DNA from: Pseudomonas fluorescens
Lineage (GTDB): Bacteria > Pseudomonadota > Gammaproteobacteria > Pseudomonadales > Pseudomonadaceae
Length of the DNA stretch: 64,000 bases
NCBI RefSeq assembly: GCF_003732425.1
Contig: NZ_MOBX01000016.1
Location: forward strand, 372,001 to 436,000
Direction: 5' to 3'
Position 1 is the stretch's first letter; every line of letters begins with the position of its first letter. The position numbers were made by a program, and so were the translations under genes. Shown piece by piece: positions 51,952 through 60,259 of the stretch. The notes beneath the pieces were generated by a model. It had not been told where the DNA came from. It worked only from the letters and a program-made list of their open reading frames with translations, and made no database searches.

Positions 51952-54795
51952 ATGACGCGCACCCACGAAATCCGCCCCGACCTGGACGAAGGCATCGACC
52001 GCAAGGTACTCAGCCAGCTGCGCGCGCGCTTTCTCAAATTCAATGAAGGCCGCCTCGGCCGCGCCCTCGAAGGCTTGTCGACCCGCCAACAGAGCGTGTT
52101 GACGCTGTTGCCGCTGTTCTTCCACGTCAATCATCCACTGCTGCCGGGTTACGTCTCGGGCAGTACGCCGGCCGGCCTGTCGAATTACGAGCCAGACGCC
52201 AACACCCTCGCCGAAGCGCAACGCCTGACCCGTTCGTTCTCCTACAAGCCGCGCCACGGCAGCAATCCGCCGCGACCGATTCACGGTCTGTTCCTGATGG
52301 GCAGCCTCGGCACGCTGGCGCAAGCCGACCAGAGCGACATGGACGTGTGGGTCTGCCACGCGCCGGATCTGAGCGAAAGCGAACTCGCCGAGCTGAGCAA
52401 GAAATGCCAATTGCTCGAAGCCTGGGCGGCGAGCCAGGGCGCTGAAGCGCACTTCTTCCTGATCGACCCGGAGCGCTTCGTCAAAGGCGAACGCGACTCC
52501 CAGCTCAGTTCGGAAAACTGCGGCACCACCCAGCACTATCTGCTGCTCGACGAGTTTTATCGCACCGCAATCTGGCTGGCCGGGCGCACGCCGATCTGGT
52601 GGCTAGTGCCGGTTTACGAAGAAACCGCCTACGACCGTTACACCCATACCCTGCTGTCCAAGCGCTTCATCCGGGCCAACGAAACCCTCGATCTTGGCCA
52701 CTTGGCGAGGATTCCGCCGGGCGAGTTCATCGGCGCCGGCTTGTGGCAGTTGTTCAAAGGCATCGAGTCACCGTACAAATCGGTGCTCAAGCTGCTGCTG
52801 ACCGAGGTCTACGCCAGCGAACACCCACAGGTGCAGTGCCTGAGCCTGCGCTTCAAAAAAGCCGTGTTCGCCAACCAACTGGATCTGGATGAACTGGATC
52901 CGTACATGGTCGTGTACCGGCGTATCGAGGAATACCTCACCGCGCGCAACGAGCCGGAGCGGCTGGAATTGGTCCGCCGCGCGCTGTACCTGAAGGTCAA
53001 CCGCAAGCTCACCGGCAACAGCCGCACCCAGAGCTGGCAACGTTCGCTGCTGGAACGGCTGGCCAGTGAATGGCATTGGGATCAGCGGCAGCTGACACTG
53101 CTCGACAGCCGCAGTCAGTGGAAAGTCCGCCAGGTCAGCGCCGAACGCCGCGCGCTGGTCAATGAGCTGAACTACAGCTACCGCTTCCTGACCCAGTTCG
53201 CCCGCACCGAGCAGACCGTCAGCCTGATCAACAAACGTGATCTCAATGTGCTCGGGCGCCGGCTCTATGCCGCCTTCGAACGCAAGGCCGACAAGGTCGA
53301 GTTCATCAACCCCGGCATCGCCCCGGATCTGGCCGAAGACACCCTGACCCTGGTGCAGTCGCGCAACAAAAAAGAACCCGGGCAAACCCAGTGGGGCCTT
53401 TATAACGGCAGCCTCACGGCACTTGAGTGGGAACACTTCGCGCCAATCAAGCGCAGCCGCGAATTACTCGAACTGCTGACGTGGTGCCACCGTAACGGCG
53501 TGATCGACAGCAGCACACGTATCGCTTTGCATCCTGGCACCAGCGACTTGAGCGAGTTCGAACTGTTCAACCTGCTTGGCAGCCTGCAACAGTGCATCGC
53601 CCTGCCCCTGCCCACGGTGGCCGAAGAGCCGCTGCTGCGCGCCGCGATGCCGAGCGAAGTGCTGATGCTGGTCAACGTCGGCATTGATCCGCTCAAACAT
53701 CACCGCGACCTGAACATCCTGATGACCACCGAGCGCACCGACTCGCTGAGTTACGCCGGCGTGCGCGAAAACCTCGTACTGACCCTGGATCAAGTCACGC
53801 TCAACAGTTGGAACGAAGTGCTGGTCAACCGTTTCGACGGGCCGCATGCTCTGCTCGATTGCCTGCGCGACTACCTCAACAACCTGCCGCGCGGGCCGTT
53901 GCAGCCGTCGCTGAAGGTGCGTTGTTTCTGTCACAACCGCGCGCAATTCATTGCCCGCCGTGTCGAGGAAATCGTCGACACCGCGCAGAACCTGCTGCTC
54001 AGCGAGTTGAACCACCGCTACCTGATTCAGGTGCAGCAGCATTATCACGTGCTGGAGTTGGTGCCGGGCCAGGTCAATCACGTCGCCCTCGCCACCTTGC
54101 CAGCGTTGCTCGATTACCTCGGTGAAGAGCAGCCGCGCTATAGCCCGCTGCACCTCGACCCGATGGCGCTGGAAGATCACGACCTCGCCCTGATCCTGCC
54201 GATGGGCCAGCCAGAGTGCATTCAGGTGTTCTACCGGATCACCGAGCAGCAGGCCGAGCTGTACGTGCTGGATGAGTTCAACGCGCTGTGGCAGCAACAT
54301 TTGCCCTATCACGATGAGCAGAGTCTGTTGGTGCCATTGCAGCGTTTTCTGCAATCGATCCTGTTCCGCCGGGAAGCCGTGCTACCGATGGACGCCGGTC
54401 CGGATGCCCGTCTTGAAACTTTGTATTACCAGTTATTGCCTTCGGGTCCGGGGCGCGCACGACGGGTCGAAGCGCGACCGGCACCGCAGACGCCAGTGAA
54501 CAAGCCGTTCTACGACGTGCAGGCGATCGTCGGCAAAGCCGCGCCGGGCGAAGTGCAGGTCACTCTCTATTGCAATCAACGGGAATTCAGCGAGCTGGAA
54601 CATGGCGACCAGCTGTTCAGCGTGGTCGCCCGGGAGATCGTCGAGCAGCGCCGCGAGAGCGAGCGCTATCGCTGTTACATCACCGACCTCGACCTCTCGG
54701 GCCTGCTCGGTGATGGGCAAAGTTCAAGCAATCTGTATTTGCGCTATAAGGCTGACCTGGAACGCGCCCTGAACGAGGCGCTCGAACAGTTCTGA
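51952..54795 (+). CDS. cyaA: class I adenylate cyclase
   Basis: 947 residues. Class I (enterobacterial) cyclase that makes cAMP in the cytoplasm. The catalytic half is N-terminal: FLMGSLGTLAQADQSDMDVWVCH (nucleotidyltransferase G-S and D-x-D) near residues 112-134, then EAHFFLIDPERFVKGE and YLLLDEFYRTAIWLAGR. The C-terminal half is the regulatory region with GPHALLDCLRDYLNNLPRG and LVPLQRFLQSILFRREA. P. aeruginosa also has CyaA of this class beside its main cyclase CyaB. Convergent with rnk, seven bases apart. Confidence 0.95.
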   Translation: MTRTHEIRPDLDEGIDRKVLSQLRARFLKFNEGRLGRALEGLSTRQQSVLTLLPLFFHVNHPLLPGYVSGSTPAGLSNYEPDANTLAEAQRLTRSFSYKPRHGSNPPRPIHGLFLMGSLGTLAQADQSDMDVWVCHAPDLSESELAELSKKCQLLEAWAASQGAEAHFFLIDPERFVKGERDSQLSSENCGTTQHYLLLDEFYRTAIWLAGRTPIWWLVPVYEETAYDRYTHTLLSKRFIRANETLDLGHLARIPPGEFIGAGLWQLFKGIESPYKSVLKLLLTEVYASEHPQVQCLSLRFKKAVFANQLDLDELDPYMVVYRRIEEYLTARNEPERLELVRRALYLKVNRKLTGNSRTQSWQRSLLERLASEWHWDQRQLTLLDSRSQWKVRQVSAERRALVNELNYSYRFLTQFARTEQTVSLINKRDLNVLGRRLYAAFERKADKVEFINPGIAPDLAEDTLTLVQSRNKKEPGQTQWGLYNGSLTALEWEHFAPIKRSRELLELLTWCHRNGVIDSSTRIALHPGTSDLSEFELFNLLGSLQQCIALPLPTVAEEPLLRAAMPSEVLMLVNVGIDPLKHHRDLNILMTTERTDSLSYAGVRENLVLTLDQVTLNSWNEVLVNRFDGPHALLDCLRDYLNNLPRGPLQPSLKVRCFCHNRAQFIARRVEEIVDTAQNLLLSELNHRYLIQVQQHYHVLELVPGQVNHVALATLPALLDYLGEEQPRYSPLHLDPMALEDHDLALILPMGQPECIQVFYRITEQQAELYVLDEFNALWQQHLPYHDEQSLLVPLQRFLQSILFRREAVLPMDAGPDARLETLYYQLLPSGPGRARRVEARPAPQTPVNKPFYDVQAIVGKAAPGEVQVTLYCNQREFSELEHGDQLFSVVAREIVEQRRESERYRCYITDLDLSGLLGDGQSSSNLYLRYKADLERALNEALEQF

Positions 54796-54802
54796 GGCGG
54801 GC

Positions 54803-55213
54803 TTACTCGCGGAAATCACCGCCGTTGGCCGGCTGCGATTCAACTTCCAGCAAAGTCAGTTTGAGGGTCTTGCCACCCGGTGCCGGCCAGTCGATGTGCT
54901 GACCGACCTTCAGGCCCAGCAGCGCACTGCCGACCGGCGCCAGGATCGAAATCTTGCCTTCATCGGCGTTGGCATCCTTGGGATAGACCAGCGTCAGGTG
55001 GTAATCCTTGCCACTGCCTTCTTCGCGGCAATGCACACGGGAATTCATCGTCACGACATCGGCGGGCACTTCATCGTGACCGACCAGCGTATCGGCGCGG
55101 TCCAGTTCGGTTTGCAGCGCGATCACGCCCGGCAGCGTGTCATCCAGGCTGTCGATCAGGCGTTCCAGACGTTGCACGTCCAGACGGGTAAGGGTGATGG
55201 AAGGTGCGGTCAT
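54803..55213 (-). CDS. rnk: regulator of nucleoside diphosphate kinase
   Basis: 136 residues from the ATG at 55213; the frame is open to 55243. The N-terminal coiled helix (LTRLDVQRLERLIDSLDD) and the C-terminal GreA-like domain (ADEGKISILAPVGSALLGLKVGQHIDWPAPGG) define the Rnk family. Rnk binds RNA polymerase and, in P. aeruginosa, affects nucleoside diphosphate kinase and alginate. The 3' end converges on cyaA. Confidence 0.93.
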   Translation of the reverse strand: MTAPSITLTRLDVQRLERLIDSLDDTLPGVIALQTELDRADTLVGHDEVPADVVTMNSRVHCREEGSGKDYHLTLVYPKDANADEGKISILAPVGSALLGLKVGQHIDWPAPGGKTLKLTLLEVESQPANGGDFRE

Positions 55214-55251
55214 GATCCGGGCAGACTCCTTTCTTCTGCACACAAAAAAAG

Positions 55252-55281
55252 CAAAACCCCGCCAAAAAAGACGGGGTTTTC
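55252..55281 (-). terminator. terminator upstream of rnk
   Basis: On the minus strand AAAACCCCGTC and GGCGGGGTTTT form a stem around TTTTTT-type loop, followed by GCTTTTTTT. It lies between the DUF1289 gene and rnk, so it ends the cyaY-DUF1289 transcript and isolates rnk. Confidence 0.85.
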
Positions 55282-55366
55282 ACCAGGCCTCGATGGGTTG
55301 AGGCGTGTTCGGACACTATCACAGCTCAAAAAATATACAAGTCACCCTCCAGACCGGAGGAGACCC

Positions 55367-55463
55367 TTGTGGCGAGGGAGCTTGCTCCCGCTGGGGCGCG
55401 TAGCGGCCCTGAAATGCCTACGACTGCTGCGCAGCCGAGCGGGAGCAAGCTCCCTCGCCACAG
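55367..55463. repeat. REPIN, family A
   Basis: TGTGGCGAGGGAGCTTGCTC and the matching inverted arm ending CGCCACAG bracket about 60 bases, directly after the DUF1289 gene on the minus strand. Confidence 0.88.
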
Positions 55464-55469
55464 ATCGGA

Positions 55470-55688
55470 TCAGGCTCGGGATTTTCGTGCGGCAGCCTGC
55501 TGGCAGATGACCCGACGGCGCTGATCGTCCGCCGAGCGCCATTCGCGAATATCCTCGACATGGCGAAAGCAGCCGAGGCAAACCTTCTGCTCATCCAGCC
55601 GGCACACGCCACTGCACGGCGAAGGCACGGCCGGGCTGATGTTGCTGTAGAGCGGCTTGGGCGGACGAACAGGAACGGTGTCGGTCAC
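55470..55688 (-). CDS. DUF1289 cysteine-rich protein
   Basis: 72 residues. The DUF1289 pattern is complete: SPCSGVCRLDE (residues 23-33) and VCLGCFRHVEDIREWR, with four conserved cysteines in C-x3-C-x8-C-x2-C spacing, suggesting metal or Fe-S binding. It is four bases downstream of cyaY on the same strand, so it is co-transcribed with the frataxin homologue. A role in iron handling is inferred from that pairing only. Confidence 0.88.
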   Translation of the reverse strand: MTDTVPVRPPKPLYSNISPAVPSPCSGVCRLDEQKVCLGCFRHVEDIREWRSADDQRRRVICQQAAARKSRA

Positions 55689-55692
55689 GGAA

Positions 55693-56025
55693 TCACAGAC
55701 CTTCGAAGTCGAATTCAGCGCCGGCCTGTTGCTTGACGATGCGTTCGAGCATTTCGCCCAGTTGCTCTTCGCTCTTGTCGCACATCCAGCGCTCGCTCTC
55801 TTCGTCGTAGTCGAAGTGGAAACCGCCGGACACCGCCGCCAGCCACAACTGACGCAACGGCTCCTGGCGGCTGAAGATCAGCTGCGAGCCGTTCTCGAAC
55901 TTGACGGTCAACACGCCGGCCGAACTTTCCAGATCGATATCCAGGTCGCTGTCATCAAAGATATCTTCCAGCGTTTGCTGGGTAGCATCGACCAGATCGT
56001 GAAAACGGGCTTCGGACAAACTCAT
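55693..56025 (-). CDS. cyaY: CyaY, bacterial frataxin homologue
   Basis: 110 residues from the ATG at 56025; the frame is open further up but that part is leader. Frataxin fold: the acidic first helix DLVDATQQTLEDIFDDSDLDIDLE binds iron; the beta sheet follows with VLTVKFENGSQLIFSRQEPLRQLWLAAVSGGFHF (W/H-rich iron-sulfur-facing surface). CyaY modulates the IscS cysteine desulfurase in Fe-S assembly. It is divergent from lptM and close to cyaA, the gene it is named after. Confidence 0.95.
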   Translation of the reverse strand: MSLSEARFHDLVDATQQTLEDIFDDSDLDIDLESSAGVLTVKFENGSQLIFSRQEPLRQLWLAAVSGGFHFDYDEESERWMCDKSEEQLGEMLERIVKQQAGAEFDFEGL

Positions 56026-56141
56026 TGCGGCAACCTCAAAAAATGTCTGATCAGGCTCAAGCGCCGAAAGATACGGACGCTGCCAGCCGATTGCAAAGAT
56101 TAACGACCAAGCACCCTGCCCCACTCCTGACACCAAACCCT

Positions 56142-56231
56142 TGTAGGAGTGAGCCTGCTCGCGATAGCGCAGTGTCAGTCAACATATATGTCTCTGACAC
56201 TCCGGTATCGCGAGCAGGCTCACTCCTACAG
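56142..56231. repeat. REP hairpin, family B variant with inner dyad
   Basis: TGTAGGAGTGAGCCTGCTCG and its reverse complement ending ACTCCTACA. The spacer has a second inverted repeat, AGTGTCAG at 56171-56178 with CTGACACT at 56194-56201, around AACATATATG, giving a long cruciform-capable structure. Confidence 0.86.
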
Positions 56232-56290
56232 GAGATTGCGGCGATTCGGGCAGCTTTGGGCAAGCCCCGCCGGACGGGAACCCCCTCGCA

Positions 56291-56319
56291 TAGGCAAGCT
56301 GCCGGGTGGCCGGTATACT
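56291..56319 (+). promoter_or_regulatory. sigma70-type promoter of the lptM-lysA operon
   Basis: TATACT at 56314-56319 as -10 and TAGGCA at 56291-56296 as -35, spacing 17. Transcription would begin near 56326, about 28 bases before the lptM start. Confidence 0.65.
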
Positions 56320-56353
56320 CCGGCGCAATTAACGCATTTTCAAGGATTTCGCC

Positions 56354-56527
56354 ATGAAGCGCCTGATCTCTTCCCTTGCTGCGCTCGTCGCGGTTGCCTG
56401 CCTCGTTTCGGCCTGTGGTCAAAAAGGCCCGCTGTACCTGCCGGATGACGATCAGGACCCGGCCGAGCAAGCCCAGTCTTCGCAGAAGCAGCCGTCCAAA
56501 GCACACAAGCACGACGTTTACCAATAA
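56354..56527 (+). CDS. lptM: LptM (YifL/LppL), small LPS-translocon lipoprotein
   Basis: 57 residues, too short for most gene callers. The lipobox is LVSAC with Cys20, followed by the invariant GQKGPLYLP, which mimics LPS in the E. coli LptD-LptE translocon and helps LptD mature. The rest is a polar Gln/Asp/Lys-rich tail. It precedes lysA and dapF, as in many gammaproteobacteria; AAGGATTTCGCC gives the ribosome-binding site. The lysA start is nine bases after its stop. Confidence 0.92.
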   Translation: MKRLISSLAALVAVACLVSACGQKGPLYLPDDDQDPAEQAQSSQKQPSKAHKHDVYQ

Positions 56528-56536
56528 GGGATCGCC

Positions 56537-57784
56537 ATGGACGCTTTTAACTACCGTGGCGTGGAGCTGTTCGCGGAAGGTGTGGCGCTGTCCGCCATCG
56601 CTGACCGCTTCGGCACGCCCACTTATGTTTACTCGCGCGCGCACATCGAAGCCCAGTATCTGGCCTACGCCGATGCGCTGGCCGGCATGCCGCACCTGGT
56701 CTGCTTTGCCGTCAAAGCCAATTCCAACCTCGGCGTACTGAATGTCCTGGCCCGCCTCGGCGCTGGTTTCGACATTGTCTCCCGTGGCGAACTGGAGCGT
56801 GTACTGGCCGCTGGCGGCAGCGCTGACAAGATCGTCTTCTCCGGTGTCGGCAAGACCCGTGACGACATGCGTCGCGCCCTCGAAGTCGGCGTGCACTGCT
56901 TCAACGTCGAGTCCACCGACGAGCTGGAGCGCCTGCAAGTGGTCGCCGCCGAGCTGGGCGTTCGCGCCCCGGTTTCGCTGCGCGTGAACCCGGACGTCGA
57001 TGCCGGCACCCACCCGTACATTTCCACCGGTCTCAAAGAGAACAAGTTCGGCATCGCCATTGCCGATGCCGAAGACGTGTACGTGCGCGCCGCGCATCTG
57101 CCGAACCTGGAAGTGGTGGGTGTTGATTGCCACATCGGCTCGCAACTCACCACTCTGCCACCGTTCATTGATGCACTTGATCGCCTGCTGGATCTGGTCG
57201 ACCGTCTTGGCGACTGCGGCATTCACCTGCGCCACATCGATCTCGGTGGTGGCCTGGGCGTGCGTTATCGCGATGAAGAGCCGCCATTGGCTGCCGACTA
57301 CATCAAGGCTGTGCGCGAGCGCTTGAACGGCCGTGATCTGGCGCTGGTGTTCGAGCCGGGCCGTTTTATCGTCGCCAACGGCGGCGTACTGCTGACGCAA
57401 GTCGAGTACCTCAAGCACACCGAGCACAAAGATTTTGCCATTGTCGACGCGGCAATGAACGACCTGATCCGCCCGGCGCTGTATCAGGCGTGGATGGACG
57501 TCACCGCGGTCAAACCGCGTGACACCGCTGCGCGCAAATACGACATCGTCGGCCCGATCTGCGAAACCGGTGACTTCCTCGCCAAGGACCGTGAACTGGC
57601 GCTGGAAGAAGGCGACTTGCTGGCCGTGCATTCGGCCGGTGCCTACGGCTTTGTGATGAGCTCCAACTACAACACCCGCGGCCGTGCCGCTGAAGTGTTG
57701 GTAGACGGTGATCAGGTTTTTGAAGTGCGCCGCCGCGAAACCGTGGCCGAGCTGTTTGCCGGCGAAAGCCTGCTGCCGGAGTAA
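56537..57784 (+). CDS. lysA: diaminopimelate decarboxylase
   Basis: 415 residues. PLP enzyme of the alanine racemase fold that turns meso-diaminopimelate into lysine. The PLP lysine is in LVCFAVKANSNLGVL (near residue 60). Other signatures are HCFNVESTDELERL, HIGSQLTTLPPF, the glycine-rich phosphate loop HIDLGGGLGVRY, EPGRFIVANGG and the C-terminal GPICETGDFLAKDREL (active-site Cys of the partner subunit). It is in one operon with lptM and dapF, three bases from the dapF start. Confidence 0.97.
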   Translation: MDAFNYRGVELFAEGVALSAIADRFGTPTYVYSRAHIEAQYLAYADALAGMPHLVCFAVKANSNLGVLNVLARLGAGFDIVSRGELERVLAAGGSADKIVFSGVGKTRDDMRRALEVGVHCFNVESTDELERLQVVAAELGVRAPVSLRVNPDVDAGTHPYISTGLKENKFGIAIADAEDVYVRAAHLPNLEVVGVDCHIGSQLTTLPPFIDALDRLLDLVDRLGDCGIHLRHIDLGGGLGVRYRDEEPPLAADYIKAVRERLNGRDLALVFEPGRFIVANGGVLLTQVEYLKHTEHKDFAIVDAAMNDLIRPALYQAWMDVTAVKPRDTAARKYDIVGPICETGDFLAKDRELALEEGDLLAVHSAGAYGFVMSSNYNTRGRAAEVLVDGDQVFEVRRRETVAELFAGESLLPE

Positions 57785-57787
57785 CCC

Positions 57788-58618
57788 ATGCTGCTGCGTT
57801 TTACCAAAATGCACGGATTGGGCAATGACTTCATGGTTCTCGACCTGGTCAGCCAGCACGCGCATATTCAGCCAAAGCATGCCAAGCAATGGGGCGACCG
57901 CCACACCGGCATCGGTTTCGACCAGTTGCTGATCGTCGAGGCGCCGAGCAACCCGGACGTGGATTTCCGTTACCGGATCTTCAATTCCGATGGCTCGGAA
58001 GTCGAGCAGTGCGGCAACGGTGCACGCTGCTTCGCGCGTTTCGTGCTCGACAAGCGTCTGACCGCCAAACGGCAGATCCGCGTCGAGACCAAGGGCGGCA
58101 TCATCGAGCTGGACGTGCGTAATGACGGCCAGATCGGCGTGAACATGGGCGCCCCGCGCCTGGTGCCGGCGGACATTCCGTTCGAAGCGCCGGCGCAGGC
58201 CAGCAGCTATCAGCTGGAAGTCGACGGCACCACGGTCGAACTGGCCGCCGTGTCGATGGGCAACCCGCACGCCGTATTGCGCGTGCAGGACATCAACAGT
58301 GCACCGGTGCATGAGCTGGGGCCGAAAATCGAACACCATCCGCGCTTCCCGGCGCGGGTCAATGTCGGTTTTCTCCAGGTCATCGACCGCAACCGCGCGC
58401 AGCTGCGCGTGTGGGAACGTGGCGCCGGGGAAACCCAGGCCTGCGGTACCGGCGCATGTGCAGCGGCTGTCGCTGCGATCAGCCAGGGGTGGATGGATTC
58501 GCCGCTTTTGATCGACCTGCCCGGCGGGCGTCTGTCCATTGAATGGGCTGGCCCTGGCCAACCGGTGCTGATGACCGGTCCGGCAGTGCGTGTATACGAA
58601 GGACAAGTACGTCTTTGA
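57788..58618 (+). CDS. dapF: diaminopimelate epimerase
   Basis: 276 residues. It converts LL- to meso-diaminopimelate, giving the substrate for LysA and for cell-wall cross-links. Start signature LRFTKMHGLGNDFMVLD. The two catalytic cysteines are in EQCGNGARCFARF (near residue 75) and TQACGTGACAAAV (near residue 219). It follows lysA and precedes the DUF484 gene by 13 bases. Confidence 0.97.
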   Translation: MLLRFTKMHGLGNDFMVLDLVSQHAHIQPKHAKQWGDRHTGIGFDQLLIVEAPSNPDVDFRYRIFNSDGSEVEQCGNGARCFARFVLDKRLTAKRQIRVETKGGIIELDVRNDGQIGVNMGAPRLVPADIPFEAPAQASSYQLEVDGTTVELAAVSMGNPHAVLRVQDINSAPVHELGPKIEHHPRFPARVNVGFLQVIDRNRAQLRVWERGAGETQACGTGACAAAVAAISQGWMDSPLLIDLPGGRLSIEWAGPGQPVLMTGPAVRVYEGQVRL

Positions 58619-58631
58619 GTGAGCAGAAACC

Positions 58632-59357
58632 ATGACCGATAAGCCTCAGGTACCCGCCCGACAGTCCGACGAATCAGCGTCCGAGAGCCTGGAGGCGGCA
58701 GCGGTTGCCGCATACCTGGAGGCTCATCCGGACTTCTTCGTCGAGCATGAAGAACTGCTGCCCGCCATGCGCATTCCCCATCGACGCGGTGACACCGTGT
58801 CCTTGGTCGAACGGCAGATGACCATCCTGCGCGACCGCAACATCGAGATGCGCCATCGCCTCTCGCAGTTGATGGACGTCGCCCGCGACAACGATCGCCT
58901 GTTCGACAAGACCCGCCGTCTCATTCTGTCCCTGATGGACGCCGCCAGCCTCGAAGACGTGGTGATCAGCGTCGAAGACAGTCTGCGTCAGGATTTTCAG
59001 GTGCCCTTCGTCAGCCTGATCCTGCTCGGTGACAACCCGGCGCCGGTCGGTCGCTGGGTCAGCCACGCCGACGCACAAGTCGCCATCGGCGGCTTGCTCA
59101 CCGAAGGCAAAAGCGTCAGCGGCAGCCTGCGCGAGCATGAACTGGACTTCCTTTTCGGTGAAGAGCAGCGCAAGCAGATCGGTTCCACCGCCGTGGTTGC
59201 GGTCAGCCATCAAGGCATTCACGGCATTCTGGCGATCGCCAGCCGTGATCCGCAGCACTACAAAAGTTCGGTCGGCACGCTGTTCCTCAGCTACATCGCC
59301 GAAGTCATGGGCCGCGTGCTGCCACGGGTCAATAGCTCCCTGCGCTCGGTACGCTGA
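58632..59357 (+). CDS. DUF484 family protein (YigA type)
   Basis: 241 residues. The N-terminal part has the DUF484 start VAAYLEAHPDFFVEHEELLPAMRIPH and a coiled region (SLVERQMTILRDRNIEMRHRL). The C-terminal part is GAF-like (DFQVPFVSLILLGDN; GSTAVVAVSHQGIHGILAIASRDPQHY). Function unknown, although it is always between dapF and xerC, as in E. coli yigA. It ends two bases before xerC. Confidence 0.9.
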   Translation: MTDKPQVPARQSDESASESLEAAAVAAYLEAHPDFFVEHEELLPAMRIPHRRGDTVSLVERQMTILRDRNIEMRHRLSQLMDVARDNDRLFDKTRRLILSLMDAASLEDVVISVEDSLRQDFQVPFVSLILLGDNPAPVGRWVSHADAQVAIGGLLTEGKSVSGSLREHELDFLFGEEQRKQIGSTAVVAVSHQGIHGILAIASRDPQHYKSSVGTLFLSYIAEVMGRVLPRVNSSLRSVR

Positions 59358-59359
59358 AC

Positions 59360-60259
59360 ATGGAACGGCAACTGGACGCTTACTGCGAACACCTGCGCAG
59401 TGAGCGACAGGTGTCGCCGCACACGCTGTCGGCTTACCGCCGCGACCTCGATAAAGTCCTTGGCTGGTGTGTGAAGCAGAACATCGGCAGCTGGGCCGCG
59501 CTGGATATCCAACGCCTGCGCAGCCTGATCGCCCGCCTGCATGCGCAAGGCCAGTCTTCGCGCAGCCTCGCCCGCCTGCTCTCGGCAGTGCGCGGGCTTT
59601 ACCACTATCTGAATCGCGAAGGCCTCTGTGACCACGATCCGGCAACCGGTCTGGCACCGCCGAAGGGCGAACGTCGCCTGCCGAAAACCCTCGATACCGA
59701 CCGCGCGTTGCAATTGCTTGAAGGTGCAGTCGAGGATGATTTTCTTGCGCGGCGCGATCAGGCGATTCTGGAGTTGTTCTATTCCTCCGGCCTGCGCCTG
59801 TCCGAATTGACCGGACTCAATCTTGATCAGCTCGACCTCGCTGACGGCATGGTTCAGGTGCTCGGCAAGGGCAGCAAAACCCGGTTGCTGCCGGTGGGCA
59901 AAAAGGCCCGTGAAGCACTGGAACAATGGCTGCCGTTACGGGCGATGACCAACCCCGCAGACGACGCCGTGTTCGTCAGCCAGCAAGGCCGGCGGCTCGG
60001 CCCGCGAGCGATTCAGGTACGAGTGAAACTCGCCGGCGAACGCGAGCTGGGGCAGAACCTGCACCCGCACATGCTGCGGCACTCCTTTGCCAGCCACCTG
60101 CTGGAATCCTCGCAGGACCTGCGCGCGGTGCAGGAATTGCTCGGCCACTCCGACATCAAGACCACGCAGATCTACACCCATCTGGACTTCCAGCACCTGG
60201 CGGCGGTCTACGACAGCGCCCACCCACGGGCCAAACGCATGAAAGGCGACGATTCATGA
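59360..60259 (+). CDS. xerC: site-specific recombinase XerC
   Basis: 299 residues, full length. Tyrosine recombinase that with XerD resolves chromosome dimers at dif during division. N-terminal SAM-like DNA-binding domain: LDAYCEHLRSERQVSPHTLSAYRRDL. Catalytic residues in order: Arg in LFYSSGLRLSELTGL, Lys in VLGKGSKTR, His and Arg in HPHMLRHSFASHLL, His in LGHSDIKTTQIYTH and Tyr near the end of the same segment. Its stop overlaps the start of the HAD gene (ATGA). Confidence 0.96.
   Translation: MERQLDAYCEHLRSERQVSPHTLSAYRRDLDKVLGWCVKQNIGSWAALDIQRLRSLIARLHAQGQSSRSLARLLSAVRGLYHYLNREGLCDHDPATGLAPPKGERRLPKTLDTDRALQLLEGAVEDDFLARRDQAILELFYSSGLRLSELTGLNLDQLDLADGMVQVLGKGSKTRLLPVGKKAREALEQWLPLRAMTNPADDAVFVSQQGRRLGPRAIQVRVKLAGERELGQNLHPHMLRHSFASHLLESSQDLRAVQELLGHSDIKTTQIYTHLDFQHLAAVYDSAHPRAKRMKGDDS

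Larger units (their letters stand above)
56026..56353. other. 328-base gap between cyaY and lptM
   Basis: It holds a family B REP hairpin (56142-56231), the lptM promoter (56291-56319) and, nearest cyaY, a segment that must contain the cyaY promoter. No convincing gene is present. Confidence 0.6.

Noticed and set aside
56057..58633. 858-codon open frame opposite lysA and dapF
   Set aside because: Antisense shadow; lysA and dapF are full-length with intact catalytic motifs, and the opposite product is compositionally like other shadow frames.
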